Of a stretch of 64,000 bases of DNA, positions 9,444-21,148 are shown one piece after another (the first letter of the stretch is position 1; every line of letters starts with the position of its first letter). Origin of the DNA: Apodospora peruviana. Taxonomy: Eukaryota > Ascomycota > Sordariomycetes > Sordariales > Lasiosphaeriaceae. The stretch lies in assembly GCA_033439685.1 (NCBI GenBank), contig JAUEDM010000007.1:1426001-1490000 (forward strand), given 5' to 3'. Both the position numbers and the translations under genes were made by a program. Under the pieces are notes generated by a model, which was not told where the DNA came from, ran no database searches, and saw only the letters and a program-made list of their open reading frames with translations.

Positions 9444-11482
9444 CTATGCACGCTTCACTGCTCTCCATTTTGACCGGGGAAGACCTTGTCTCAACTTGAC
9501 AACGTAGCGTCGCTGAATCAGAACGTTGGCGTACTCCCAAATGACTTCCCTCAGGAGGATCAAGATTGTTGCAACAGACACAGGGATGGCTATCTTCCAG
9601 CTGCTTGAAGGTTAGCGAAAAGGTTCTAGAGCCTGGGGGATGAAAGATACTTACAAGTAGCTTACGTCGCCCTTTGTTTCTGTGAATCCGTCAAAGTTCT
9701 GACCAAAATATCCGGTCAAGAAGGTCAACGGAAGGAATATGATGGTCGAGACGGTGAGCTGCTTCATTGACTCGTTTTGATATGCCGCTATCGTATTAAA
9801 GATCAAGTCAATCATGCCCTCGGCTGAACCTTTATGCTGATTAAAGGATTCAGTGATCAAAACCGAGTGGTCGAGGACGTCGCCAACTATTGGGTTAGGC
9901 TCCTTGGTAAGTCATATATATCTAGGTAAAACAAGGCTTTCATAGATGTTTTGATTAACTTACGGTATGTGTATGTCATGGGCGTGATGATGACCCCATG
10001 TTCCGGGTCCTGCAACTTCTGGGAGGCCAAATCCTGCGTCATGTCTGTCTTGTGGTCCCGGAGGGTATTGAGGAGCGTTGTAATGGGGTTGATGAAACTC
10101 AGCATTTTATTGATCTCGGTAATTACGATGTACAGTTTCTTGGTGTGGCCCAGATTGGCGCGGGTCAGGACATCGAGCTCGAGATCGCCGATGACGTCGC
10201 CGTAAAGAGCCGTCACCGGGATTGCCATGTCAATAACAGCGTCAATAATGGCTTGCGCGACCATGGACGCATCGCAAGACCGTCTGATAATAGTATCGTT
10301 GGTCTCGAGGCGGCGGATAATAGGCTTTTCAATGTCACCGGCTGACATCTCAAAGAAGCTGATGACGGTGTTGTCATGTGTGATGAACATGGAAACCTGC
10401 TCGCAGGCCACCACAAAATACCGCGAATTCAAGGCCGAATGCCTCTCCATAAACTCGGTCCGAGGGTCATTCGGCGAGGCGTGGTATTGCTGCAGTGTTC
10501 TGAAATCATCCACCTCGGGAACATCAGAGAAGCCGGTGGGTTGCGACTTGATGCCTCTGTTGCTACTGCCCGCCTCAATGTTTGGGTGATCAGTGGCGCT
10601 GCGTTTGTTGCTCTTGAACAGCCCTTTGAGCGTCTTGGATACCCGGTTCTGGCTGCGGGTGCTCCAGCCGCTGACGAGACTCACAGCATCGTTGTCGGAG
10701 TCGGAGTCTTCTTCATCCAAATCGGCCCTGCGAACAAGCTTCTGAAGTGTCAAGATGATGAAGGCGTGGTTCGGAAACCACTCGGCCTTTGTTCTGTTTC
10801 TGGTGTTCATCAGATCCTCGAGAGATAGCTTGTGCAAATTCTTGTGTCGGCCCAAAGCCTTGATGACATCCCAGCTGAGGCGGTTGACATTGATCCAACG
10901 ACATTTCACCCATTTTGGTTGTGGAAGCTGGAGAAAAGAATCGAGTGTGTCGTTGTCTTTTCTGTGGGTGGAGATTCGGTCTTGGGAGAAGTCGACGATG
11001 GTAATGTCGCAGCGGGCACTGAGGGTCGGCATAAAGGCATGGCCACCGTCGGCCTTGGTAGGATCGACACCGGGCTCGGCGCCGGGCTGCCAGCCAGGAC
11101 GGACTTCTTTGAAGTCGTCGAAATCGTTAAGGGTCTTGAAGGTACCAGCACGACCGGTGCGGCGACGCATAATCGGGGTGAAGACGGCCGAGCGATCAGT
11201 ATCGGTACGGGTCAGGTTGCGGGCAGCAGCAGGGTCGGTCGACGTCGGCGTCCCGTGTTTCGACGCGCCGGTGATATTGTTGACATCGGTATCAATCTGA
11301 AGGGCATAGTGGACATGTGGGCTCGGGATGTTTATGCTCGGACTTCCGTCTTCGGTCTGTTCGTGCTGATGGTGCAGATGGTGCTGCGACGCCGAGGTTA
11401 AAGCAGCAACAGGAACAGGATCTGCTGCGAAGTCGCGGGAGTGCGTCTCGGCATCGCCATCGCCAGTTACGGTGACAGACAT
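9444..11482 (-). CDS. CorA-like divalent-cation transporter (GQN variant motif)
   Basis: Exons 9964-11482, 9655-9886 and 9444-9600 (introns 77 and 54 nt) give 635 residues from Met 11482. A long hydrophilic N-terminal region precedes the CorA cytosolic domain. Two C-terminal membrane helices follow: TVSTIIFLPLTFLTGYFGQNF and IAIPVSVATILILL. The signature loop after helix 1 reads G-Q-N instead of the canonical G-M-N selectivity motif. CorA proteins form pentameric Mg2+ or other metal channels, here probably in plasma or vacuolar membrane. The frame is open upstream of 11482 for about 70 more codons with no ATG; an alternative start would need a 4-nt first exon ahead of a 45-nt intron ending near 11670. 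Confidence 0.88.
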
Positions 11483-12307
11483 GCCGGAAACCAAATTGGA
11501 GAAATTGAAGCGGTCAATCGCATCGGGATCGATGTTCTGGTGCAATACGTTTAGAGGCGGGAAGTCGAATGAGCAAAGAACGTCGACAATAGGAAGGATG
11601 CGCAGGAAAGAGATCGGCCGCTCGACGCCCACAGCAACACGAGCAGCTTCAGGGGCGGGTGTCGCGCGGGCTGCAATTGTTCGCGAAACGTCAGCCGCAG
11701 ATTAGGGAGGCACCCATTGCTTATCGGCTCGAACTGCGCTCAGGTGCATCGTTAACCCGTATTTTATGTTGCCGTTTTTCGGGTTTTGGGGGGGAATTAG
11801 GATGGATCTGCAGTTCGATGGATGATGTGAATGACGTTCGTCTCTCTTTATTAAAAATGAAACAAAACCTGCTAAGACGTGGCAGTGGAGCACCTATTCT
11901 AGCTTATGTAGGTACCTATTCCCCGTCTTGCCAACACCCGGGCCGGACCGCCTGTACGCCCACCAAGCACCGGGCGCCACTGACCATCCGCGGTCCTGAC
12001 TCAGTTCCCGCAATTGGTCTTATGTATGTCTATTTCTAGGGCCTGGAACATGGGGTTCGAGTTTTTATTAAAACACCTTTTAAAAATTGTCCGAGGACAC
12101 TGGTAAAATTCATGCAGTTCAGGTATTACTCGGTAATTACCGGGTAGCTCATTCCACAACAGGCTCTGCATCGGTGCACTGTGGATTTTAAAGGAGGCAA
12201 TTAATTGGCTATTGGTTGGTTTTCAAATTGAAGCTTGCAAGCGATGGACATAGGAAATCAAACACACTTAAATCAAACATTCCCTTCCATTGTATACCCC
12301 GATCAAA
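11483..12307. other. Spacer (5' flank of CorA-like gene, 3' flank of TauD gene)
   Basis: The part next to 11482 may belong to an N-terminal extension or 5' UTR of the CorA-like gene. The rest shows nothing recognisable apart from one AGGTACCT palindrome at 11910-11917. Confidence 0.5.
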
Positions 12308-13621
12308 TCAATTGCTTCCTGCTGCAGCCAGAGCCAGGGCTTCCTTCTCGTCCTCACCCAGCAAGCCCAGAGCCTCTCGCCGCGACGGCGCACTTGGCTC
12401 GTAATACGGAGCCTCGGCGAGCGACGTGACGCGAGTGCCATGACGAGGGTGTTTTCCGTTGTAGTCCCAGCTCGCGTTATGGATGGTGATCCTGCAGGGA
12501 AGTAATTAGATAAAGTCTGGCCAATCTTGGTTTCTAACCTGGAACTTGAACTGACCTGTTGTCCCACAGCGCACTGGTGCCAGGCGTCCAGCGGAAGCGG
12601 ACCTGGATGTCGACATTCTTCTCGTACACATCGTACAGATAGTTGAGAATCACGTCGCTTTCGGCCTTGTCGAGCCCCACGATCCGGTCCGTCATTGCGC
12701 GGTTCACCCAGAGCGCCTTCCAACCCGTCGCCGGGTGCACGCGCACGAGCGGATGGATTCTTTCAATGTACTTGGGCCCGGCAGAGGGGTTCTCGCGGTC
12801 CAGATACGGGTGGGCAGAGCGATATACCGCCTTCTTCCCGTCGATGAGCTTGCGGAACTCGGGAGACAGCTTCTCGTACGCACTGTATCCCGATGCCCAG
12901 AGCGTGTCGCCACCCACCGGCGGCACCGTGTCGTTATGCAGGTGCGTAATTCCAGCAGGCTGACGTTCATGCACGAGATCCGAGTGCCATCTGGATGCTC
13001 CGCCCGGTCTGCGGAAGCTGGCGGGGAATTCCTGCGCCTGGAGATCCGGCCAGATGACCGTCACTCCAAGTACCCCCGGAACCTGCGGTCCTTGAGGCTG
13101 TTCATATATAACATGTCAGTCAGGGCGGCGCTGGGCTGGTTACGGTATCTGACGGTCGGGGATAAGGTATTTCTTACGTGAACTTCGACTTCACCAAACC
13201 ACTCCCCAAGCTCCTTTTGCTGCTGCGGCGTGATATCCTGGTTACGGAAGAAGACGACACTTCTCTCGGCAATCAGCAGAGCAAGCTCGTCCCGCTGGAC
13301 AGCAGTGAGGTCCTTGAGCTGAAGACCTTCAATTTCAGTACCGATGTGGCTGGTCAGATCCGTCACTTTCGTGGCTGCCGACAATAGGTTCTTCTTGGAC
13401 TTGTCAGCCCTGGCACCTGCGTCTTCATAGAAGCGGTCGTCGCTGCGAATCTTATAGACGTCTTGGATGTACAGTGGCTTCGCCGGGCGGTAGGGATAGC
13501 CGTCAGACAAGTCAATGCCGGCCTTTGTCAGACGCTCGCGAGCCGGGTCAGGAAGGGGGAGGCTGTCCTTTTTCGGCTGTACTGTGTCGACAATCGACTC
13601 GAGGATTGGTGCAGGTGCCAT
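12308..13621 (-). CDS. TauD/TfdA-family Fe(II)/2-oxoglutarate dioxygenase (sulfonate/taurine type)
   Basis: Exons 13178-13621, 12556-13097 and 12308-12491 (introns 80 and 64 nt) give 389 residues. The iron facial triad is visible: His186-x-Asp188 in RWHSDLVHE and distal His333 in TIHNASWDY. Arginines at about 345-349 are available for 2-oxoglutarate. The GGDTLWASGYSAYEKLSP block is diagnostic of the fungal sulfonate-dioxygenase branch that includes yeast Jlp1, which releases sulfite from alkylsulfonates or taurine. It is cytosolic, with no targeting signal. The gene is divergent from a Dal5-type transporter 799 bp away, which fits uptake plus desulfonation of one substrate. 2,4-D-type dioxygenases share the fold, so the exact substrate is open. 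Confidence 0.92.
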
Positions 13622-14420
13622 TGTGAGTTGATATTGAATCGACACTACCAGTCTTCTTTCTAGGATGATGGTTTAAACGGTATTATCATGGGATGAGCTG
13701 GGGGATATTAAACCCAGCCCCCGTTTAATCTCCAACATTATTCCGCCAGCATTCAAAAGGAATTCAAACCTGGATGAATGATTATCAAGCAGGGTCGCGT
13801 AATCAACGACCGTGACGGTATCTCGGACAAATAGGGGGCAGCTCTACAATCGCGCAATGCAATCACCACGCAAGTGATCACTTTCGCCATACATACCCCA
13901 TATTATGTGCTATTTCACCATCGACCGATTACCCCCCAACCACCAGCCATCCATCTCTGACCAGAGATGCTTCATCACACAGCAGACCACGATGGCTCTG
14001 TCCCTCACATGAAACGGAGTTATCGGGATAAGCCAGATTTGCTTGTTGCTACCGCCGTGGCCATCGCCGTTGGTCCGTTGGTCTCAACCACGCCATATGC
14101 TGGACCGATCACATTGCAGGATATCGCCTTCCTACCTTGATCCTCCTTCACCTGAAAATCTCGCCAATTTCCCCATATTAGAACAGGCATGGTAGAACAT
14201 ATGTTGCAATATATTGCATGAATTTGCAGCTGATCCGAATGGACTGCTCCGCATCTACATGCGGCTGTGTGGTATTGTGAAAGCACGACATATCTTCCTT
14301 TTGCATGTGGCAAGCTTCACTGCTCGCAACAAAAGACGCCTCGTAGCCGTTACGTGTTGTTTCCAACAGCCAGCTAACTCTTCGTAGGCCACTCTCGTCT
14401 GCCTCTTGGCCTTCTCTGCG
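13622..14420. promoter_or_regulatory. Shared divergent promoter of the dioxygenase and transporter genes
   Basis: This 799-bp spacer separates two start codons pointing apart, so both genes probably respond to common upstream factors. I could not pick a specific binding site; a sulfur regulator (Cys-3/MetR bZIP) would be the first to test. No gene lies inside. Confidence 0.4.
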
Positions 14421-15985
14421 ATGAAGACCCAGACCCAAGTCACAACAAGCTCGAGCGACGGCAAAGTCCAATATGTCAATGAGCCTGGGACTCCCGGTTC
14501 GTCAAGCTCAACGAATTGGGAGGCTCGAGCCACGGAGCTCGTGCTGAAACAACCAAAGGTGACTTGGAAATCCTACATCTGGGATACACTGGACAAGTCT
14601 CCGGAGGAACGCCGGTTCCTATTCAAACTCGACACTGTCTTGCTGACATTCGCATCCCTGGGATACTTCATTAAATACCTGGACCAGGTCAATATCAACA
14701 ATGCCTTTGTTTCGGGCATGAAGGAGGATATGGGGCTGTTTGGGAACGAGCTGAACTACATGCAGACGTGTTGGACTGTTGGATACGTGATTGGGCAAAT
14801 TCCCAGGTGAGCGGTGCCAACTTGCTATCCAGAGGACGGACAGACAGGGCTAACGTGAGCCCATATAGCAACATGCTTCTTACCCGTGTGCGTCCCTCCA
14901 TCTGGATCCCGACTTGCGAGGTGGTATGGTCCGTCATGACCATTCTGCTTGCAAAGTGCACGACGACCACTCAGCTCTATGTCCTCCGCTTCTTTATCGG
15001 GACCGCAGAGAGCGCCTTTTACCCCGGCATGCAGTACATCATCGGCTCGTGGTACCGCAGAGACGAACTGGCTAAACGGTCATGCATCTTCCATGCCAGC
15101 GGTGCCCTGGGAACCATGTTTTCCGGCTACCTTATGGCCGCGGTCTACAACCTCAACGGTGTGCATGGATTCAAGGGCTGGCAGTGGCTGTTTATCATCG
15201 ACACAGTCATCTCGCTCCCTATTGCGGTTGCCGGTTTCTTTCTCCTGCCGGACCTTCCCGAGATCACAACTGCGTGGTATTTCAAACCCGACGAGATCGC
15301 GCTGGCTAAAAAGCGCATGGAGCTCGAGGGCCGCGCCAATCGAGCCCCTTACACTAAGGCCAAGTTCAAGAAGATATTTACCAGCTGGCATATATACCTC
15401 TTGACAGCGCTCTACGTCTTCTTCAACAACGGTGCCGGCATGGGCGGCCAGCCGGCTTTCCAGCTGTGGCTCAAGTCCAAGGGGCATCCCATCAGCGAAG
15501 TCAACACATACCCAACCATCACGTCCGCCATTGCAGTTGTCGCAACCCTCATCTACGCTTGGACCTCGGACACGATATGTCGAGGGGCGAGGTGGCCGCC
15601 GATTGTCTTCTCCGGCCTCATCAACATTGTAGTCTACTCGAGCCTCGCGGCCTGGAATATTCCCGACGGCTGGAAGTGGGCTTGTTTCTTTCTAGCCGGA
15701 CAAGGTGGCGCTATCAGCGGGCTCACGTTCGCGTGGGCTCACGAAATCTGCAACGAGGATAACGAGGAGCGCGCGATAGTGACGGGCTCCATGAACGAGA
15801 TGGCATATGTGTTTCAGGCATGGCTACCCCTCTTAGTCTGGCAGCAGGTTGAGTCGCCGCGTTACTTCAAGGGCTACTTGACGTCGATTTTCATTGCAGT
15901 TGCTCTGATTACCACTGCGTTTTCTATCCGGTTTCTGCACCACCGTGAGAAAGGGCGAAAGGTTTCATGGGTGGCGAGTCTCTGA
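14421..15985 (+). CDS. MFS transporter, anion:cation symporter (Dal5/allantoate permease) family
   Basis: Exons 14421-14806 and 14869-15985 (62-nt intron) give 500 residues, the usual size. Membrane segments start near VLLTFASLGYFIKYLDQVNINNAF. The ACS-family pattern continues with GYVIGQIPSNMLLTRVRPS across the junction, RFFIGTAESAFYPGMQYI, and a central loop followed by the second six-helix half. The family imports organic anions and related solutes (allantoate, dipeptides, cysteine, vitamins) with protons at the plasma membrane. Pairing with the TauD-type gene suggests a sulfonate or another organosulfur compound. An in-frame TTG five codons earlier was not used; the ATG at 14421 begins MKTQTQVTTSSSD. 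Confidence 0.92.
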
Positions 15986-16774
15986 ATTGGTTCCCTAGGG
16001 TGACGAGACTGGACATACGTGACAGGGCAAGGAGAGTTGCTGCCACTTGCCGAGGTGTATAGACAGTACCTAACCAAGGCTGTCTTTGATTTCTCGGGCT
16101 CGTTGATATCACAACATGGTGGCTGGTTTGGTTGGTGAGAAGAGACTATATAATAAAGTAGTAATTCAAAGTTTTTTTGCTGGAGGTATCGTCAATGCAC
16201 GAATATAGTAATTTCAGTAGGTAGACGAATATCCACGGAATCGAGCTGGTAAGTAGTCTGGTACTTGCAATGGGGTAAGGAATGTGACCAAGGACACCCG
16301 AGCTTCAAAACAAGGGCAACCGCGAAACCGCCGTGTATCAGAAAGATGCCAACTCCCAACTTGGGCTAGAACCCGGCTTTAGGATGCGCAACAAATCCGG
16401 TGTCGACATGAATTCAGGTTGCGCAATTAATGCGGCGGGATGGCGTGCTCTGCTGGACGAGGGGGGGGGCTTATTCAGTCCTGCCAGTTTGGGTACTTGC
16501 CCTACCCCATGTATATCATGTCGTCCGTGGTTGGACTTTTAGTCTTCATTGATCAGATAGTACCACCCCAAGATTTCCCTGGGGTATCACATGTAAGGCT
16601 CTTTTGGCCTTGGACATATTGAACCGCCCGGTGAACGAGCTTCTCGTTAACGACGCTCAGAATATACACACTTCCATAGATATCGTCAGTCCGTCCTGGT
16701 TGCCGTCTTGCCAGAACAATGCTATTACCCAATACTGCATACTGACAAAATTCAGAGCCAGACAACGTCCAGTC
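15986..16774. other. Spacer between transporter and monooxygenase
   Basis: It holds the 3' flank of the transporter and the promoter/leader of the monooxygenase. The monooxygenase frame is open back to 16604, but that extension lacks family similarity and is treated as 5' UTR. Confidence 0.5.
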
Positions 16775-18382
16775 ATGGCTCCAAGTGCAACAGGACCATC
16801 AGCGTCCGAGTTTGGCTTCAGCGCCGCCCAGACGGTGGCAGTGATCGGTGCTGGAATCAGCGGCGTTAGTACCGCCGCCCATCTGCTGAAACAAGGACTC
16901 TCAGTGACGGTATTCGAACGGTCGAGCGTGTCCGGGGGCGTCTGGCATTACGATGAGCGTGCGTCACGAGATCCCCAATATCCAAACAACAAGCCATCAT
17001 TGGGAGACTACAGTGTGTCCAGGCCAGGCGAATATGGGTCTACCCGCTACAACCAAAACATCTTGAATGGAAATGGAGTCAAGGCCATCAACAACATCAA
17101 AGATGGCTTTGATGACTCGCCCGACACAGAAGTGCTCTTCTCACCCCCCGGCCCATGCTATGCCGGTCTGAAGACCAACGTCCCTTCGACCTTGATGTTC
17201 AGTAGCCTCACGCCTTGGCCGGAAGGCACCGAACCGAGCGTTCCACAATCACAGGTGGAGGAGTACATCCGGCGGATAGCCAAAGAGCACGGCGTAGACG
17301 ACGTCACGCTGTTCCACACCCGCGTTGATGAGGTGAGGAAGACAGGGGCAAAATGGGAGATACGATCCGTCAGCCTGGAAGGGGCTAACCACCTCGTCGA
17401 ACAAATCTCGTCATTCGATATGGTGGTCGTCGCCTCGGGCCACTACAACATGCCACGGATCCCCGACATCGATGGTCTCAAGGAGCTGAAAGCGGCCTAC
17501 CCCGGTCGGGTCTCTCACTCGAAGCAGTACCGTGACGCGAGGAAATACAGCGGGCAGAATGTGCTTGTTGTAGGAGCAGGCGTGTCCGCACTCGACATCT
17601 GCCGCGAGCTCGATGGTGTCGCCAACAAGACGTACCAAAGTGTTCGCGGAGGCATGTTTGACCTCTCGGAGACTCTGCTCCCGTCGAGCGCCGTCCGCGT
17701 CGGCGCCGTGACTGGGTTTGGGTGCCTACAGCATGACAGGCTTGACGGTGGCGAGGTGAAATCATTGCGAGGGGCAATATATGCCCCGCTGGCAGACGGT
17801 ATCGTCCTCGCTGACATCGACCACGTCCTGCTCGCAACGGGCTACATCACATCCTACCCCTTTCTCCGCCACCTGCACTCCGACACCACACCGACAACTG
17901 ACGCCGGTCAGGACGTACTCGTCACATCGGAGGGCGACATGGCACACAATCTGTACAAAGACATGTTCTACATCCCGGACCCGACCCTCTCGTTTGTGGG
18001 CATCCCTTACCACGTTGCCACATTCTCGCTCTTCGACTTCCAAGCCCAGGCACTGGCCCGTATCTACGCAGGAAAAGCACATCTGCCTTCCCAGGAGGAG
18101 ATGCGAAGAGAGTATGAGGAGCGAGTGAGAGAAAAGGGCTACGGCCGTGGGTTTCATTCGTTGTATGGGGCCGGGCAGGAGGTTGCGTATGTGCAGGCGC
18201 TTGTTGAATTGGTGAATCGAGATATCGATGGGACGACTGCAGTGAAGCCCATGTTGCCGCACTCGGAGTCTTGGGTTAGAGAGTACGAGGCCATGAGGGC
18301 GAGCAAGAAGGTGACGTCGTTTCCGAGAGCGCCGGTTCCTGGGGAGCAGGTTGGTATTATGTCTTCGAGGACAACCGAATAA
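16775..18382 (+). CDS. Flavin-containing monooxygenase (FMO-like)
   Basis: A single exon of 535 residues. The FAD-binding Rossmann loop is GAGISG (25-30). The FMO fingerprint reads YPGRVSHSKQY at 242-252. The NADPH loop is GAGVSA (267-272), and the LLATGY motif follows in the C-terminal half. This is a class B flavoprotein monooxygenase that inserts one oxygen into a soft nucleophile such as sulfur or nitrogen; it is probably cytosolic, with no signal peptide. The start at 16775 places the dinucleotide fold about 20 residues from the N-terminus, as in relatives; an upstream in-frame Met at 16604 would add 57 unrelated residues. Its place downstream of a dioxygenase/transporter pair makes organosulfur oxidation attractive but unproven. 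Confidence 0.93.
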   Translation: MAPSATGPSASEFGFSAAQTVAVIGAGISGVSTAAHLLKQGLSVTVFERSSVSGGVWHYDERASRDPQYPNNKPSLGDYSVSRPGEYGSTRYNQNILNGNGVKAINNIKDGFDDSPDTEVLFSPPGPCYAGLKTNVPSTLMFSSLTPWPEGTEPSVPQSQVEEYIRRIAKEHGVDDVTLFHTRVDEVRKTGAKWEIRSVSLEGANHLVEQISSFDMVVVASGHYNMPRIPDIDGLKELKAAYPGRVSHSKQYRDARKYSGQNVLVVGAGVSALDICRELDGVANKTYQSVRGGMFDLSETLLPSSAVRVGAVTGFGCLQHDRLDGGEVKSLRGAIYAPLADGIVLADIDHVLLATGYITSYPFLRHLHSDTTPTTDAGQDVLVTSEGDMAHNLYKDMFYIPDPTLSFVGIPYHVATFSLFDFQAQALARIYAGKAHLPSQEEMRREYEERVREKGYGRGFHSLYGAGQEVAYVQALVELVNRDIDGTTAVKPMLPHSESWVREYEAMRASKKVTSFPRAPVPGEQVGIMSSRTTE

Positions 18383-18772
18383 AACCAGACAGTAGAGTAA
18401 TTGAGAGAGTTGGTTGGTGGTCAGGAATGACCCCTTTCAAGCAGTTTCTGGTCCTAATTCCACTGGGTGGATCCCTGTAAGCTCCCGTCACTCGTGCATT
18501 TAGCGGACCAAAACACCGCTGTATAACACCACTCGTCCCGCCAACGCTTCTTTGTTCAACCAACAATTCTTTGAATCAGACAACAAAACGACAGAGACCA
18601 AAAAAAATCAACCAACAGCCTATCATTCTTTGTGGTGGCGCCGACTCTAAAGAAATTGACCTGATGTTCGTCGCCGGTTCCCATCCCAAAATTGATGGTA
18701 AGCAAGACTGCATCGCATCTTATTGCTCTTGAACAGCGAAGCCCATATAATTACAACAGACCTCAACATAAC
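18383..18772. other. Short spacer with A-rich leader of the DUF2293 gene
   Basis: It contains the 3' flank of the monooxygenase and an A-rich segment near 18590-18610 ahead of the next gene. No coding evidence. Confidence 0.5.
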
Positions 18773-19633
18773 ATGGCGAGCCGAGACCATATACGAAATG
18801 AGCCAAAGGTACGGTTCTTCGACCCGATGCCCAAGGGCTACGTGTTCGTCCCCAAGGGCAATGTCTTTGTGACCAAGATCTGCCGCAAGAAGACGCACGA
18901 GCTGAGGCAGACGCTGTACGAGGTCATTGATAAGCACAAGAAGACCCTCGGCCTGCGCTGCCCGGCGCACGTCCTTGCCGTCGTCGAAGCCGAAGACGTC
19001 GCGTCAGCTGAGCGACGCGCCGAAGCCGTCCGAAAGCGTGACGGAGTCGTCCAGGGCAAGTTTGCGGACGAGATCCTGCGATTGTACCCCAAGACGCCCA
19101 CAGAAGAGATCCCCAAGATTGTAAAGCACTCACTTACGAAGCGCAGTGGGCGCGTCGGCACCACGTCCAGGCTAGATCTGGACGAGAAAGTGCGTCTCGC
19201 CGTGCGAGCCCACATCCGCCATAGCCACACCAACTATGACGAACTCCTGAAGGAAACAAAAGACAGGGAGGCGTCCCGGAGGCAGATATGGCCCAAGCTG
19301 CACGAAATCGCAAAGAGTTGGGGCGAACAAAAGACACGAAAGCCTAATAAACGCGAGCCAAAATCGCCGCATGTGTCTACCCCTAAACGCATCAAAACTG
19401 ATCCACTGGCAAAGAGAGCGACAATACTTCCGGGAACTCGCCAGCTCACACTCTCCTACCGGACGAGGGGCAGCACGCGTGAAAATGCCATAGACTTGGA
19501 CGAAGAGCCGGAGCTGGTCGACGACGAATACGATGCCTTTACCAAGGCCGGAGACGTGGACGGATACAGCGATGATTGCAGCAGCTGGAGTGTCGATAGC
19601 AGCGGTTCCGACAGCGATCTGGATGACTTCTGA
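18773..19633 (+). CDS. DUF2293 domain protein
   Basis: A single exon of 286 residues starting at MASRDHIRNE; an earlier in-frame Met at 18692 adds residues unlike the family. The N-terminal block MPKGYVFVPKGNVFVTKICR is followed by a basic helical segment. The DUF2293 core then reads YPKTPTEEIPKIVKHSLTK and RVGTTSRLDLDEKVRLAVRA-HIRHSHTNYDELL. The C-terminus is first lysine-rich, then strongly acidic and serine-rich (ends GSDSDLDDF), which suggests a nuclear protein. Function is unknown for this fungal-specific family. Confidence 0.85.
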   Translation: MASRDHIRNEPKVRFFDPMPKGYVFVPKGNVFVTKICRKKTHELRQTLYEVIDKHKKTLGLRCPAHVLAVVEAEDVASAERRAEAVRKRDGVVQGKFADEILRLYPKTPTEEIPKIVKHSLTKRSGRVGTTSRLDLDEKVRLAVRAHIRHSHTNYDELLKETKDREASRRQIWPKLHEIAKSWGEQKTRKPNKREPKSPHVSTPKRIKTDPLAKRATILPGTRQLTLSYRTRGSTRENAIDLDEEPELVDDEYDAFTKAGDVDGYSDDCSSWSVDSSGSDSDLDDF

Positions 19634-20491
19634 GACCGCCACGACAAGATATTTTGACATCAAATCATGATGGTTGAGAGCAGGACAAGTCCACCCTTGA
19701 CGAGGCTGTGATTTGCAAGTCCTCGTATATAATGAGAGACGAAAATACATAGGAAGAAAGTAGGGATGATGATGTGGGAGAGAAGGGTGCGATACCCCTA
19801 CTTGCTCTGATGTACTCTGTATGAGACGACTGGATGGGCTGGAATGTTTAATGTAAGAATAAAAGACCCGATATCATGGACCGGCCGTCTCGCGAATGGG
19901 AACTTGTTACGGATCGAGCCGGCCGGTGCCCCCAAGGCGGCCTCGGCCGGAGGCACGGGGTAGCTCATCTACCCGGCACGGGCGGTTGGTTCATCGTGCA
20001 GCCAGGGCTGCGTCCTCGTATAAGAGGGCTGGTGAATTTCATGTCTCTGGAATTCCCGGCGATTTTGCCAACAAACGTTGGCGTGTTGGAAGTTGATGGC
20101 ACCGCCGGTCCGTCCCAGGGGTTTTGGAATCAAATATGGGCCTCCTAGCTGAGCCTGAACAGACTGTTTCCGCGTATTCTTCATGGTGCAAGCCGCGCCG
20201 TGGTGGCGTCCTCTCCGCACATCCCCACTACTATCCGGACTCCGGGTTGGGGGAGCAAGACACGGCCATCCGGAATGCTTGGGAGGTTCAGCCGCAGAGT
20301 TTAGCGAAGATTAGCAATCTGTCGACATTCCGAATGAGATACCTTATGTCGTGTTGCATAAGTATCTGTATCATCCCGCCATTCATCAAATCGTCGAAAG
20401 TGACTCTGCACTGACACCGACTTTGACTCCCACACGACAACTTAGCAATTGACTCGCACACATTCAAGCTTAGCCTCCAGTAACTCTCATC
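19634..20491. other. Spacer, no gene seen
   Basis: The 3' flank of the DUF2293 gene is followed by the promoter region of scytalone dehydratase. Open frames near 19876-20220 show no recognisable domain. Confidence 0.5.
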
Positions 20492-21148
20492 ATGGCCGCC
20501 ACCGACGGGAAGAAGCTGTCAATCACCTTTGAAGGTTCGTTCCGTACCGCACCGATATTGACTCGGATCCAAGAGATACTGACAATTAGTCTGCAGACTA
20601 CATCGGCTGCACCGAGGCAGCTTTCGAGTGGGCCGACAGTTATGATTCCAAGGACTGGGAACGCCTAAAGAAGTGCATTGCTCCCACTCTGCGGGTACGT
20701 CAACCCTCTTAAATATCCAACATGATGGGGGAGCTAACGGAAGAACAATTGATTGGGACAGATCGACTACCGCTCGTTCCTGAACAAGCTCTGGGAGGCG
20801 ATGCCGGCGGATGAGTTCATAGCGATGGCATCTGACAAGTCGGTGCTGGGCAACCCGGTGCTGCGCACACAGCACTTCATCAGCGGTGCCAGCAAGTGGG
20901 AGAAGGTGTCGGAGGACGAGATCATCGGCTACCACCAGCTGCGCGTGCCGCACCAGGTCTACACCGACGCCAGCATGTCGACCGTTAAGGTCAAGGGCCA
21001 CGCCCACAGCCACAACACCCACTACTACAAGAAGATCGACGGCGTCTGGAAGTTTGCCGGCCTGAACCCGGACATCCGGTGGACCGAGTATGACTTTGAC
21101 CAGGTGTTTGCGAGTGGGCGTGATAATTTTGGCGAGGACAGCAAGTAG
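20492..21148 (+). CDS. SCD1: Scytalone dehydratase (DHN-melanin pathway)
   Basis: Exons 20492-20534, 20597-20694 and 20762-21148 (introns 62 and 67 nt) give 175 residues. The enzyme dehydrates scytalone to 1,3,8-trihydroxynaphthalene and vermelone to 1,8-dihydroxynaphthalene. Active-site residues known from the Magnaporthe enzyme are conserved: Tyr30 and Asp31 (DSYDSKDW), Tyr50 (RIDYRSF), His85 (RTQHF), His111 (VPHQVY), Ser130 and Asn132 (HSHNTHYY). The last three are shifted by one because of a single-residue insertion near position 90. It adopts a cone-shaped alpha+beta fold and forms a trimer in the known structure. The melanin synthase and reductase genes are not in this window, so the pathway is not clustered here. 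Scytalone dehydratase is the classic target of carpropamid-type fungicides. Confidence 0.97.
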
